DNA of 64,000 nucleotides, from positions 62,001 to 126,000 of the forward strand of contig NZ_JABBGI010000005.1 in assembly GCF_012927325.1 (NCBI RefSeq), read 5' to 3'. The position numbers were made by a program, and so were the translations under genes. Below the pieces are notes generated by a model. It saw only the letters and a program-made list of their open reading frames with translations. It was not told the origin of the DNA and ran no database searches. This stretch comes from Chryseobacterium antibioticum. Its GTDB lineage: Bacteria > Bacteroidota > Bacteroidia > Flavobacteriales > Weeksellaceae. Shown here piece after piece: positions 52,423 through 63,637 of the stretch. Each line of letters starts with the position of its first letter. Position 1 is the first letter of the stretch.

Positions 52423-52535
52423 ATCTATAACCTAATAATTCCCTTTTTCAACATTTCCTTTTTCTTTGATATATAAGTCACTAGTTTGCTCTTATAACAG
52501 GAGGTTTCGCCATATAAATTAAATCAAGCAAAAGA

Positions 52536-52579
52536 GATGTTTTTTACGAACTCTATAATATCTTCGTAAAAAAAACATC
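52536..52579. repeat. near-perfect inverted repeat
   Basis: GATGTTTTTTACGAA (52536-52550) pairs with TTCGTAAAAAAAACATC (52563-52579), which carries two extra A. It lies in the gap between two + strand genes and may terminate the first. Confidence 0.55.
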
Positions 52580-52642
52580 GAAAATTATCATATTGTTAAT
52601 CATTTTTTCTATAATGGTATAAAAATTGATTATCGGAAAGAA

Positions 52643-52662
52643 ATGTTAAGTAACTTTAACAT
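52643..52662. promoter_or_regulatory. dyad ATGTTAA-N6-TTAACAT upstream of a surface protein gene
   Basis: ATGTTAA (52643-52649) and TTAACAT (52656-52662) are perfect inverted arms, 23 bases before the start at 52686. Candidate operator; nothing identifies the regulator. Confidence 0.35.
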
Positions 52663-52685
52663 ACAAAAGGAAAAAAATTAAATCG

Positions 52686-53477
52686 ATGAGAAAAAAAATT
52701 ATTTCGCTTTGTGGCGTTTTTTTAACGTCAAGCATTATCTATGCACAAGTAGGTATAAACACGAACAATCCGCAAGCTACTTTTCATGTTGATGCAGCAA
52801 AAGACAATCCGGTATCAGGCATACCTTCTGCTGCACAGCAAACTAATGATTTTGTTGTAACCAATACTGCCAATGTTGGTATTGGGACTACAAGCCCTAC
52901 AGATAAGCTAGATGTAGCTTCGGGAAATGCAAGAATCCGAAACATTAACTCAAATATTGGAGTAGGAGGTACAGACAGAGTTGTAGTAGCTGATGCTACC
53001 GGGGTCTTAAAGACGGTCAATTTTAATTCATATTCATTATTCCATGCCCGTCTTGCCAATAACCAAAATTTAGTGGTGACGACTGCTGTTACTTTATTAT
53101 TTTCTGCTCCGTTAGCCACTTCTCCTTATTACACCTATAATACTACAACAGGGGTTTTAACGTTTAATCAAGCAGGAAATTATCTGGTAACGCTACAGGC
53201 AAGTTTCACGAATATGCCAGCCGGAACACAATTGCTGCTAGGAATAAGACCTGTTCCGGATGCAGATTACTTAGGAAGAGGGAGCCATTATAACGCTGTT
53301 GCTAACTCGGGGACCATTGGAGAATTAATGAGCTACACCACGTTACTGATTATACCGACAGCCGGTTATCAGGTTCGTTTTACGGCAGCACCCAATCAAA
53401 GTGCCACTGTGCTAGCTACAGAAACGGGAAGTACAGGAAGTGGAAATGTCACCAATGTTACGGTACAAAAAATATAA
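52686..53477 (+). CDS. secreted surface protein with C1q-like C-terminal domain
   Basis: A 263-residue protein with a signal peptide (MRKKIISLCGVFLTSSIIYA). The mature start QVGINTNNPQATFHVDAAKD and the later VGIGTTSPTDKLDVASGNAR repeat the VGI-x-T-x2-P tail-fibre-like motif. The last ~130 residues (HARLANNQNLVVTTAVTLLF, GVLTFNQAGNYLVTLQASF) look like a C1q/TNF-like trimeric jelly-roll. Such proteins are frequent on flavobacterial surfaces. It shares its opening with the product of 24247-25110. Role unknown. Confidence 0.7.
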   Translation: MRKKIISLCGVFLTSSIIYAQVGINTNNPQATFHVDAAKDNPVSGIPSAAQQTNDFVVTNTANVGIGTTSPTDKLDVASGNARIRNINSNIGVGGTDRVVVADATGVLKTVNFNSYSLFHARLANNQNLVVTTAVTLLFSAPLATSPYYTYNTTTGVLTFNQAGNYLVTLQASFTNMPAGTQLLLGIRPVPDADYLGRGSHYNAVANSGTIGELMSYTTLLIIPTAGYQVRFTAAPNQSATVLATETGSTGSGNVTNVTVQKI

Positions 53478-53497
53478 ACTTCAGTTTATATCAAAAA

Positions 53498-53526
53498 AAA
53501 TATGAATGCTTTCGGCATTCATATTT
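53498..53526. terminator. bidirectional intrinsic terminator
   Basis: AAATATGAATGC (53498-53509) pairs with GCATTCATATTT (53515-53526) around a TTTCG loop, flanked by A and T runs, between two convergent genes. Confidence 0.88.
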
Positions 53527-53542
53527 TTTATTTATTGTAATT

Positions 53543-54520
53543 CTAAAATTTTCGTTCAATCACGTAATCCAGCATGCTGTACAAAGATTTTTTGGCTTCA
53601 GAATCTGGAAATTCGTTGAGAAGATCTTTAGCTTTCTGCTGGAAATCTTTCATGACCTTAATAGCATAATCCATGCCTCCGGAACTTTTGACAAAGTCTA
53701 TAAGTTCCTTAACCCTTTTAGGATCAGTATTGTAACGTTTAATTGTATTAAAATAATACTTCCTTTCCTTTTCACCAGCATTTTTCAAAGTATAGATCAA
53801 CGGAAGCGTCATTTTCTGTTCTTTAATATCGATTCCTACAGGTTTCCCGATAACATTTGAACTTAAATAATCAAAAAGGTCATCCTTGATCTGAAAAGCC
53901 ATTCCGGTATAGGTTCCGAAGTTCATCATCTTTTTAGCAAGTGCTTCATCTGCATTATTGGACAGAACTCCAATCTCGCAGCATGCAGCAATTAATGTAG
54001 CTGTTTTCTGACGAATGATCTCATAGTAAACATCTTCGGTAATATCTAGTTTTCTGGCTTTCTCAAGCTGTAGAAGCTCCCCTTCAGACATTTCACGGAT
54101 CGTTCTTGAAATGACAGCCAACAGATCGTAATCTTTATGATCTGTAGACAATAAAACAGATTTTGATAAAAGATAATCCCCTACCAGCACTGCAATTTTA
54201 TTTTTCCATAAAGCATTAATAGAGAAAAAATTCCGTCTTTTAAAACTTTCATCTACTACATCATCATGAACTAGGGTTGCGGTATGAATCAGTTCGATCA
54301 TTGAAGCTCCACGGTATGTTTTTTCGTTGACTTCCCCGATTAATTTAGCACAAAGAAATACAAACATAGGACGCATTTGTTTTCCTTTAGTAGTAACGAT
54401 AAACCGGGTTACCTTATCTAATAAAGGGACTTTACTCTGCATAGATTCATAAAACTTCTGCTCGAAAAGTTTCATTTCCTCATTGATCGGTTGTTTGATT
54501 TCTTCTACGATGTTTGCCAA
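53543..54520 (-). CDS. polyprenyl synthetase family protein
   Basis: A trans-isoprenyl diphosphate synthase of 325 residues that lengthens allylic diphosphates with IPP, probably to the octaprenyl-type chain of the menaquinone side chain. The first aspartate-rich motif is DDVVDESFKRR, the second is KDDLFDYL, each binding Mg-diphosphate; GKQMRPMFVFLCAKL near the N-terminus binds IPP. Chain length cannot be read with confidence. Single gene, ending at a shared terminator. Confidence 0.92.
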   Translation of the reverse strand: MANIVEEIKQPINEEMKLFEQKFYESMQSKVPLLDKVTRFIVTTKGKQMRPMFVFLCAKLIGEVNEKTYRGASMIELIHTATLVHDDVVDESFKRRNFFSINALWKNKIAVLVGDYLLSKSVLLSTDHKDYDLLAVISRTIREMSEGELLQLEKARKLDITEDVYYEIIRQKTATLIAACCEIGVLSNNADEALAKKMMNFGTYTGMAFQIKDDLFDYLSSNVIGKPVGIDIKEQKMTLPLIYTLKNAGEKERKYYFNTIKRYNTDPKRVKELIDFVKSSGGMDYAIKVMKDFQQKAKDLLNEFPDSEAKKSLYSMLDYVIERKF

Positions 54521-54593
54521 AATCTATGGATGATAAGTATATAATTCTTAATTATGACAAAGATAATTTTTTTCACGCAATTTTAAGACATAA

Positions 54594-55472
54594 TTAATCT
54601 TGGAGTTCTTCTTTTGGAATAAAATACAGCGCGGGCTGTGCACTTCCCAATCTGGATTTAAATTTTTCTCCCGAAATATAGATTCCGCTCTCATTAACAG
54701 CAATACCCTCGATCTGCCCAACTGCCAAAGCACTTCCGAGATAATAATGTTTTGGGGTCTCCTTAAAAAAGATTCCCGGTTCTGTTTCGGTAAAGACATT
54801 CAGAAAGACCTCTGTTTTCTTGGTATAACCTACCAGATAAAGTTTTTTATCAAAATAAGCAGCATCTGTTACCACAAAATTGGTTTTGTAAGATTCTACT
54901 TTTTCAGCCTTCTGTTTTTCAGAGGTTGTGGGGTCAATAATGTAATGAGAGGTTGATTTTGATTTCCATTCTTTAGTAAAAAGGTGCAACTTTCCGTTGA
55001 GATAGATCATGGCTTCTGCATCAAAATCATTGTTGGTATATTGGGGAATAAATTCTGTCTGCTCAGGATAATAGAAAGAAATTTTCGCGATAGAATCATT
55101 CTTGGGTTCGTTGCTGTGAAAAGGAAGTTTATAGATTTCAAGATCTCTTCTCGTTCCTCCGTTATTTCCAAAGTCTCCGATATAGAAATTCTTTCCATCA
55201 TTAGTCAGGGCTTCCCAGTCTTTGTTTTTTGCATTAATCGTCAATGTATTTTTGATACTGCCTGAAGTTTCATCCAACTCAAAAAGTTCCGGAGCATTAC
55301 CACTGTCATTGAAAGTATACAATTTCCCATTCAGCATACTCAGCCCTGATGTTTCCCGGATTTTATCATCCAAATAGGCAACCCTGAATTTTCTTATTTT
55401 CAAAAAATCGGTCTGCTGCGAAAATGACCATTGAAAAATGATAACGGCATAGACAAGAAAGAATTTTTTCAT
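54594..55472 (-). CDS. secreted protein with beta-propeller-like (SdiA-regulated/phytase-like) fold
   Basis: Start set at ATG 55472 (292 residues), because MKKFFLVYAVIIFQWSFSQQ is a signal peptide; the frame is open upstream to 55595, but that part reads as non-coding. The mature protein shows propeller-like repeats such as RETSGLSMLNGKLYTFNDSG, DWEALTNDGKNFYIGDFGNN and VTDAAYFDKKLYLVGYT. It resembles exported esterase-like-phytase/SdiA-regulated proteins, whose substrates are unknown. Single gene. Confidence 0.75.
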   Translation of the reverse strand: MKKFFLVYAVIIFQWSFSQQTDFLKIRKFRVAYLDDKIRETSGLSMLNGKLYTFNDSGNAPELFELDETSGSIKNTLTINAKNKDWEALTNDGKNFYIGDFGNNGGTRRDLEIYKLPFHSNEPKNDSIAKISFYYPEQTEFIPQYTNNDFDAEAMIYLNGKLHLFTKEWKSKSTSHYIIDPTTSEKQKAEKVESYKTNFVVTDAAYFDKKLYLVGYTKKTEVFLNVFTETEPGIFFKETPKHYYLGSALAVGQIEGIAVNESGIYISGEKFKSRLGSAQPALYFIPKEELQD

Positions 55473-55767
55473 AGAGCAAAAATAAGGGTTTGAAGGGAAT
55501 GAGGAAAACCGGAAATATTTTATTTTTTGAAACCACCCCGTCAAAAATTCTTTGAATTTTCGCCATCCCTCCAAAGGATGGGAATAATTCCCCAATTAAC
55601 AACAGCTGTCGTGAAAATCATAGATTTTCAAAAAAACTGCACTTCTACCAGCCCAATAATAACTTTTAAATCAACTTAAGTCTTAAAAACTTTTACGCCT
55701 TTGTGGTTAAATAAATAGCAAAACTATAACCAGTTATAAATCAGGCAGATTTCATTTTTTGTTTTTG
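55473..55767. other. 295-base intergenic region with three small hairpins
   Basis: No gene is supported here. Three short perfect dyads lie close together: AAAATTC/GAATTTT (55544-55560), CCATCC/GGATGG (55563-55581) and TGAAAATC/GATTTTCA (55612-55630). The text has the look of dispersed, degenerate intergenic repeats of this genus rather than a regulatory leader. Confidence 0.4.
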
Positions 55768-56682
55768 TTACTGTCTTTTTGCCTGCTTCTCCAAATAGTC
55801 TTTCTGATATTGCCTTACCGTTTTTCCTGTGCCATCATGCCTCCATCCCGGAGAATTGAAAACATAATTGATCCTGTCTGAAATTTTCAGTCCCGGCTGT
55901 CTGATATCTTTCCAGATCTTTCTCCATTCATAAAAAAGAACCGTATCAGGCTTATTGTCAGGCATTTTTGGATATATCCCATACTTGATAGGCACATTGG
56001 GGTCTTCTTTTTCGAAGGTTCCGAAAATCTTGTCCCAGATGATCAGACACATGCCCATGTTTCGGTCCAGATATTTAATATTGCAGGCGTGGTGTACTCT
56101 GTGATGCGATGGGGTTACCAGGATATATTCTAAAACTCCCATCCTTTTCACGGTCTGTGTATGCACCCAGGTTCCGTACACCTGCCCTATCGCATAAACC
56201 ACCATAATATGCCATGGATTAAAGCCTAAAAAAGCTAAAGGAGAAAAATAAAGATATCTGTAAAGCGGCTGTAATACAGGGCTTCTAAAACCAGTCGTCA
56301 GGTTGAAATATTCTGAATTGTGATGGGTAATATGTACTGCCCAGAATGCCCTGGAATGATGATCCACGTAATGCAGCACATAATAAGCAAAGTCTGTAAT
56401 GATAAAGCAGATCAGCCAATACCAAACGGTAAAATCCCAGGTAAAAAGCTTATGGTTGTAAAAGAGAAACATGACTCCCATGGCAAAAGCCTTCATGATC
56501 AGATCAAGGCCGAAGTTCATCAATGCAAGGTAGATGCTCGTTGCCACATCCTTTCCGTTATACAGCTTAGCCTCAGAAACATGACTGTAAATCATTTCTG
56601 CTAAAATAACTGCAGCATGAAGCGGAATTGACCATGCATAGACATTTTCAAGCCCGTCTTCGCCTGTGAAGAAGTCCAACAT
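55768..56682 (-). CDS. sterol desaturase/fatty acid hydroxylase family protein
   Basis: A 304-residue integral membrane di-iron oxygenase with the His clusters HYVDHH, HITHH and HHRVHH of the fatty-acid-hydroxylase superfamily, embedded among four or more hydrophobic segments. The superfamily hydroxylates or desaturates lipids, sterols, carotenoids or alkylglycerols; which applies here cannot be told. Single gene, unrelated in sequence to the desaturase at 32314. Confidence 0.9.
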   Translation of the reverse strand: MLDFFTGEDGLENVYAWSIPLHAAVILAEMIYSHVSEAKLYNGKDVATSIYLALMNFGLDLIMKAFAMGVMFLFYNHKLFTWDFTVWYWLICFIITDFAYYVLHYVDHHSRAFWAVHITHHNSEYFNLTTGFRSPVLQPLYRYLYFSPLAFLGFNPWHIMVVYAIGQVYGTWVHTQTVKRMGVLEYILVTPSHHRVHHACNIKYLDRNMGMCLIIWDKIFGTFEKEDPNVPIKYGIYPKMPDNKPDTVLFYEWRKIWKDIRQPGLKISDRINYVFNSPGWRHDGTGKTVRQYQKDYLEKQAKRQ

Positions 56683-56756
56683 TCCTTATTAGTTTATGTA
56701 AAGGTAGGACTTTAGGGAATTTTTAAGAAAAGTTTTGATTTTTTTTTAAGGAAATT

Positions 56757-57791
56757 TTAATCAGTCGTTTTGTTGGCAAGCTGCCCGCAAGCTGCATCGA
56801 TGTCTCCACCGCGGCTTTTTCTGATCATCACCGTGATTCCTGCATTTTCGAGCTGACGTACATAATTGTCTTCTGCCTTCTTATTGCACTGGTCATATTT
56901 CCCGTCACCAATAGGGTTATACTGGATCAGATTCACTTTGGAAGGCACCTGTTTGCAATATCTGATCAAAGCTTTGATATCTTCATCTCCGTCATTGATC
57001 CCTTTCCATACACAGTATTCAAAAGTAATGACAGAACCTGTTTTCTGGTACCAGTACTGAAGTGCATCCATAATATCCGTCAATGGAAATTTATCCGAAA
57101 AAGGCATAATTTCGTTACGCTTGACCTCAATAGCAGAGTGAAGTGATAGCGCCAGTTTTACACGAAGCTCATCATCTGCCAGCATTTTGATCATCTTTGG
57201 AATTCCGGATGTAGAAACGGTAATTCTTCTGGGAGACATTCCCAAACCTTCAGGCTGGGTAATTTTTTTGATCGCCTCTACAACATTTTTGTAATTCATC
57301 ATCGGCTCTCCCATTCCCATAAAAACGATATTGGTAAGCGGTCTGTTAAAGTACATCTTGCTCTGGCTGTCGATGAGGGCAACCTGGTCTACGATTTCAG
57401 CGACTTCAAGGTTTCTCATTCTTTTCAGCCTTGCCGTTGCACAAAATTCACAGTTTAATGAGCATCCTACCTGTGAGGAAACGCAGGCTGTGGTTCTTGT
57501 TTCCGTTGGAATAAGAACAGATTCCACCAATAGTCCGTCATGAAGTTTCACGCCGTTTTTGATGGTCCCATCTGAACTTTTCTGCAATTGGTCTACAGAA
57601 ACCGGATTGATGGTGTACTCTTCGGAAATTCTTTCACGCAGAGTTTTCGAAAGATTCGTCATTTCATCAATCGAATGGAGGTTTTTACTCCATAACCAGT
57701 CATAAACCTGTTTCGCACGAAACGGTTTTTCCCCTAAAGTCAAAAAATAGTCTTTAAGCTGGTCTAGTGATAAAACTCGGATATCTTTCAT
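56757..57791 (-). CDS. rlmN: 23S rRNA (adenine2503-C2)-methyltransferase RlmN
   Basis: A radical-SAM enzyme that methylates A2503 of 23S rRNA and A37 of some tRNAs. Start set at ATG 57791 (344 residues, MKDIRVLSLDQ); an upstream ATG at 57815 adds only eight residues. The [4Fe-4S] motif is CSLNCEFC, followed by the SAM-binding MGMGEPMMN; the second catalytic Cys near the C-terminus lies in DAACGQL, and the first in TACVSSQVGC. Length matches RlmN. Confidence 0.95.
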   Translation of the reverse strand: MKDIRVLSLDQLKDYFLTLGEKPFRAKQVYDWLWSKNLHSIDEMTNLSKTLRERISEEYTINPVSVDQLQKSSDGTIKNGVKLHDGLLVESVLIPTETRTTACVSSQVGCSLNCEFCATARLKRMRNLEVAEIVDQVALIDSQSKMYFNRPLTNIVFMGMGEPMMNYKNVVEAIKKITQPEGLGMSPRRITVSTSGIPKMIKMLADDELRVKLALSLHSAIEVKRNEIMPFSDKFPLTDIMDALQYWYQKTGSVITFEYCVWKGINDGDEDIKALIRYCKQVPSKVNLIQYNPIGDGKYDQCNKKAEDNYVRQLENAGITVMIRKSRGGDIDAACGQLANKTTD

Positions 57792-57807
57792 TATTGTAAA
57801 AAGTATG

Positions 57808-57895
57808 ATGTACAATGTACAAAGTAATAATCTTATGTATTATATTAAGTTTTTAAACCACTAAAAAATACATTATACTTTGTACATTATACATT
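57808..57895. repeat. long inverted repeat between queA and rlmN
   Basis: The 19-base arm 57808-57826 matches the reverse complement of 57876-57894 at 18 positions; both contain AATGTACAAAGTA or its complement. The 49-base loop is AT-rich. It lies between two genes on the same strand and could be a transcription attenuator or a small non-autonomous repeat element. Confidence 0.6.
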
Positions 57896-57905
57896 AATAC
57901 ATAAT

Positions 57906-58955
57906 TTATAGGATTAACATGGCGTCACCGTAAGAATAGAATTTATACTTTTCTTTAACGGCTTCTTCATAAGCATGCATGATGAAATCTTTTCCTGCAA
58001 ACGCAGCGATCATCATCAGTAATGTTGATTTCGGGGTGTGGAAGTTGGTAATCATAGCATTCGCAACTCCGAAATCATGAGGCGGATAAATAAATTTGTT
58101 GGTCCAACCGTTGAAAGCTGAGATCTTTCTGTTTGAAGAAACAGAAGTTTCCAATGCTCTCATCGTTGTAGTCCCTACTGCACAAACTCTTCTGTGAGCA
58201 TCTACTGCTTTATTGATGATATCGGCATTCTTTTCATCAATGATCACTTCTTCAGACTCCATTTTGTGCTTAGAAAGATCTTCTACCTCAATTGGGTTGA
58301 AAGTTCCTAAACCAACGTGAAGCGTTACCTCAGCAAAATCGATTCCTTTGATCTCTAACTTCTTCATCAGGTGTTTTGAGAAGTGAAGCCCTGCGGTAGG
58401 TGCAGCCACTGCTCCTTCCACTTTTGCATAGATCGTCTGATATCTTTCTGCATCTTCCGGCTCTACTGCTCTTTTGATATATTTTGGAAGTGGAGTTTCT
58501 CCTAATTCCTTCAGTTTTGTTCTGAATTCGTCATAAGAACCGTCGAATAAAAACCTTAAAGTTCTTCCTCTTGAAGTGGTATTGTCGATCACTTCAGCTA
58601 CTAAAGATTCATCTTCAGTAAAGAATAATTTGTTACCAATTCTGATCTTTCTTGCAGGATCTACAAGAACATCCCATACTCTGGTTTCTTTATCAAGTTC
58701 TCTTAAAAGGAAAACTTCAATTTTAGCACCTGTTTTTTCTTTATTTCCGTAAAGACGTGCAGGGAAAACTTTAGTATTGTTGAAAATGAACAGATCTTTC
58801 TCATCGAAATAATCCACAACATCTTTAAACAACTTATGCTCAATAGTTTCTGTTTTTCTATTAAGAACCATTAGTTTGGCCTCATCTCTGTGTTCAGATG
58901 GGTGTTCTGCCAATAATTCTTCAGGAAGATCAAAATTAAAATCTGATGTTTTCAT
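57906..58955 (-). CDS. queA: S-adenosylmethionine:tRNA ribosyltransferase-isomerase QueA
   Basis: Makes epoxyqueuosine at position 34 of tRNA from preQ1-modified tRNA and SAM. The 349-residue product begins with the conserved [19 protein letters not shown], then [13 protein letters not shown], the [16 protein letters not shown] segment, [13 protein letters not shown] and [11 protein letters not shown], all hallmarks of QueA. Length is normal. Upstream of rlmN on the same strand, separated by the inverted repeat at 57808. Confidence 0.95.
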   Translation of the reverse strand: MKTSDFNFDLPEELLAEHPSEHRDEAKLMVLNRKTETIEHKLFKDVVDYFDEKDLFIFNNTKVFPARLYGNKEKTGAKIEVFLLRELDKETRVWDVLVDPARKIRIGNKLFFTEDESLVAEVIDNTTSRGRTLRFLFDGSYDEFRTKLKELGETPLPKYIKRAVEPEDAERYQTIYAKVEGAVAAPTAGLHFSKHLMKKLEIKGIDFAEVTLHVGLGTFNPIEVEDLSKHKMESEEVIIDEKNADIINKAVDAHRRVCAVGTTTMRALETSVSSNRKISAFNGWTNKFIYPPHDFGVANAMITNFHTPKSTLLMMIAAFAGKDFIMHAYEEAVKEKYKFYSYGDAMLIL

Positions 58956-59104
58956 TTTTTTAAATTACGGTTTAAAAATTATTCAAATTACAAGTGTAAT
59001 TTTCGGTGTGCAAATATACGACATTGAATACCCCTTTGTCAAGTATTATTTAAAATCAAATATAAAACCGTGATTCTACGGTGATTTATGAAGGAAAAAA
59101 AGAT

Positions 59105-59112
59105 TATTTTTG
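59105..59112 (+). promoter_or_regulatory. -7 promoter box
   Basis: TATTTTTG matches TAnnTTTG and lies 25 bases before the ATG at 59137. No good -33 element is seen at the expected distance. Confidence 0.4.
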
Positions 59113-59136
59113 GAAATATTTAAAACTTTTACACTT

Positions 59137-59829
59137 ATGAGCAAATATTCATTGGAGGCTTTCGTCAACGAGACTAAAGAAAATCCACAGCAAAGAGACT
59201 ATTTTGAACTTGAAACTCCACATCTTTTAGAAATCAACCTAAATAATCAGGCGGTATGGACGAAAAGAGGAAGCATGGTAGGCTATGTAGGAGGCATCAA
59301 TTTCGAAAGACAGGGAATGCTGGCCGGAGGAATTGGTAACCTCTTAAAGAAAGCAATCAGTGGTGAGGGAACCAAACTGATGAAAGCAGAAGGAAGCGGC
59401 AAATTGTATGTGGCAGATTCTGGTAAGAAAGTACGTATCCTTTATTTGAACAATGAAGCTGTATGTGTTAACGGAAATGATGTTCTGGCACACGAGCAAA
59501 GTGTAAAAAGCGATATTACCATGCTGAAAAGTGTTGCAGGGATGATGGCCGGCGGTCTTTTTCAGGTAAAACTTTCAGGAACCGGGCATATTGCCATCAC
59601 CACCCATGGCGAACCATTAACATTGATGGTCACTCCAGACAGTCCTGTTTTCACCGACCCTAATGCTACCGTTGCTTGGTCCGGAAACTTAAGTCCTGAT
59701 CTGAAAACCAATGTTTCTTTCAAAAGCCTTATCGGAAGAGGAAGTGGTGAAGAATTCCAGATGAAGTTCTCAGGAAGCGGATGGGTACTGATCCAGCCTT
59801 ACGAAGAAGTATATTTCACAGAGAAATAA
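59137..59829 (+). CDS. AIM24 family protein
   Basis: Start set at ATG 59137 (230 residues); an upstream in-frame TTG at 59110 falls in the promoter. The AIM24/TerD-adjacent beta-roll is recognised by AVWTKRGSMVGYVGGINFER, the Gly-rich GMLAGGIGNLLKKAISGEG, and LKSVAGMMAGGLFQVKLSGT with GSGWVLIQPYEE at the end. The fold is a three-fold beta prism of unknown biochemical role. Single gene ending at a terminator. Confidence 0.88.
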   Translation: MSKYSLEAFVNETKENPQQRDYFELETPHLLEINLNNQAVWTKRGSMVGYVGGINFERQGMLAGGIGNLLKKAISGEGTKLMKAEGSGKLYVADSGKKVRILYLNNEAVCVNGNDVLAHEQSVKSDITMLKSVAGMMAGGLFQVKLSGTGHIAITTHGEPLTLMVTPDSPVFTDPNATVAWSGNLSPDLKTNVSFKSLIGRGSGEEFQMKFSGSGWVLIQPYEEVYFTEK

Positions 59830-59858
59830 TATATATTAAAAATTGATGATGCTAAAAA

Positions 59859-59885
59859 TGGCTGCTCCTTAAATCCGGGCAGCCG
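59859..59885 (+). terminator. intrinsic terminator
   Basis: TGGCTGCTC (59859-59867) pairs with GGGCAGCCG (59877-59885), with G-T pairs, followed by TTTTT. Confidence 0.75.
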
Positions 59886-60002
59886 TTTTTAATTTTAACT
59901 AACACTCACTCTCATTCCGAACCCCAAACTCTACAACCGGAATCTTGCAACTTCCAACCCGCAACTTATAACCCGCATCCCACAATTTTTTAATATATTT
60001 AA

Positions 60003-62297
<2,295 letters not shown>

Positions 62298-62307
<10 letters not shown>

Positions 62308-63332
62308 AACAAATCATTACCGGATTTACCGGAACTGAAAACTGTACGGTCACTCCTATTACCAATGGACTGATCAACACCACCTATTGGGTGGAAGATC
62401 ATGATTCTGATGAAAAATGGATCCTTCAAAAGATCAATACTCAGGTTTTTCCGCTTCCTGAGATCATCAGCCAAAATCATCTTTTAATCAACAGGATGCT
62501 GGAAGAGGGAAATTACCCGCTGGAAATCGTAAAACCAAAGGCCACTTTATCAGGAAGTTTTATTCAAAAAGATGACAACGGAGAATCATGGAGAATGATC
62601 AGTTTCATTGAAGACACAAAAACTTTCTTCAAGATCCCTGATTTAAAAACAGCCTATGAATCTGCAAAAGCCGTCGGATGTTTTTTAAATACGATAAACC
62701 CTGAACATCTTCCTGATATTCAGACCCCGATTCCTGATTTTATTAATTTTGAAAAAAGAGTGCTGGATTATCAAACTTCTTTACAACAGGCAAACGAAGG
62801 TCTGTTAGAAAATGCTGCCCCGGAAATTGAAATGATGAATGAGTTGCTTTTTCTTCCCCAAAAATGGATCGCCCTTGAAAAAGACGGACTTCTGCCTAAA
62901 AGAATTATCCACGGAGATCCTAATGTCAGGAATATTCTTTTTGATGAAACTTCCAAACCCCTTGCTGTTATTGATCTGGATACGGTAACGGTTTCTACGA
63001 TTTTATATGACTTCGGTGACATGGCGAGATCCTACAGCAATACTTTGGATGAAGATGATGGAAATGCCGGAAATAATTTCAATCCCCATATTTACAGAAC
63101 CGTAAAAGATGGATTTTTACTGTATTTAAACGAAAAATTAACTTTTGAAGAGCTTGAAAACCTGGATTATGCAGCACAAACTGTTATCTATATTCAGGCA
63201 ATCCGTTTTTTGACTGATTATCTGAATGGAAGCAAGTACTACGCTACAAAATATGCCGACCATAACCTTGAGAGAACGAGAAATCAGTTGCAATTGCTAA
63301 AAGGATTGAGGAAATACCTGCGTGTTGATTAG
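62298..63332 (+). CDS. APH-fold sugar 1-kinase (NahK/AmgK-like)
   Basis: A 344-residue aminoglycoside-phosphotransferase-fold kinase. The catalytic loop IIHGDPNVRNILFDE (H-G-D-x4-N) and the metal-binding AVIDLDTVT are clear; an N-terminal lobe with WILQKINTQVF supplies the ATP lysine. In other bacteria kinases of this fold phosphorylate C1 of N-acetylhexosamines (NahK) or MurNAc/GlcNAc (AmgK), each working with a nucleotidyltransferase. It overlaps the nucleotidyltransferase gene by 10 bases. Inference: it makes the sugar 1-phosphate used by that enzyme. Confidence 0.8.
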
Positions 63333-63477
63333 ATTTTATCCCACGGATCTCACAGAGAGCCACGAATCTTTATGTTTGTGAAATTTTCAACTTTGAAATT
63401 TGCGTGATCTCCTTAATCTGCGAAAACTCTTTAATACTGAGATTGCTTCGCTACGCTCGCAATGACTGGTGGAAAAT

Positions 63478-63514
63478 TTTCGGGGGCGGGAAGCTTTGCT
63501 TCCCGCCCCCGAAA
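63478..63514. repeat. very GC-rich 17-bp hairpin
   Basis: TTTCGGGGGCGGGAAGC (63478-63494), loop TTT, GCTTCCCGCCCCCGAAA (63498-63514), perfectly paired. It lies 146 bases after the kinase stop, in a 305-base gap (63333-63637) with no gene. The rest of the gap has the look of degenerate dispersed repeats. It may terminate transcription, but lacks a close T-tract, so a repeat element is as likely. Confidence 0.6.
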
Positions 63515-63637
63515 TTACCCTTACGTTTTTTTAAAATCTTTGATTTTCTATTTATGTGAACTTATTATTTTTAAGACAATAAACTTTTGAAGCTTGACAA
63601 AACTAAAACCCTTTGTATTTTTTATGGTTAAAAAATT

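Noticed and set aside
55473..55767. Upstream extension of the propeller gene to 55595
   Set aside because: The extension precedes a perfect signal peptide and contains repeat-like intergenic DNA, so it is not coding.
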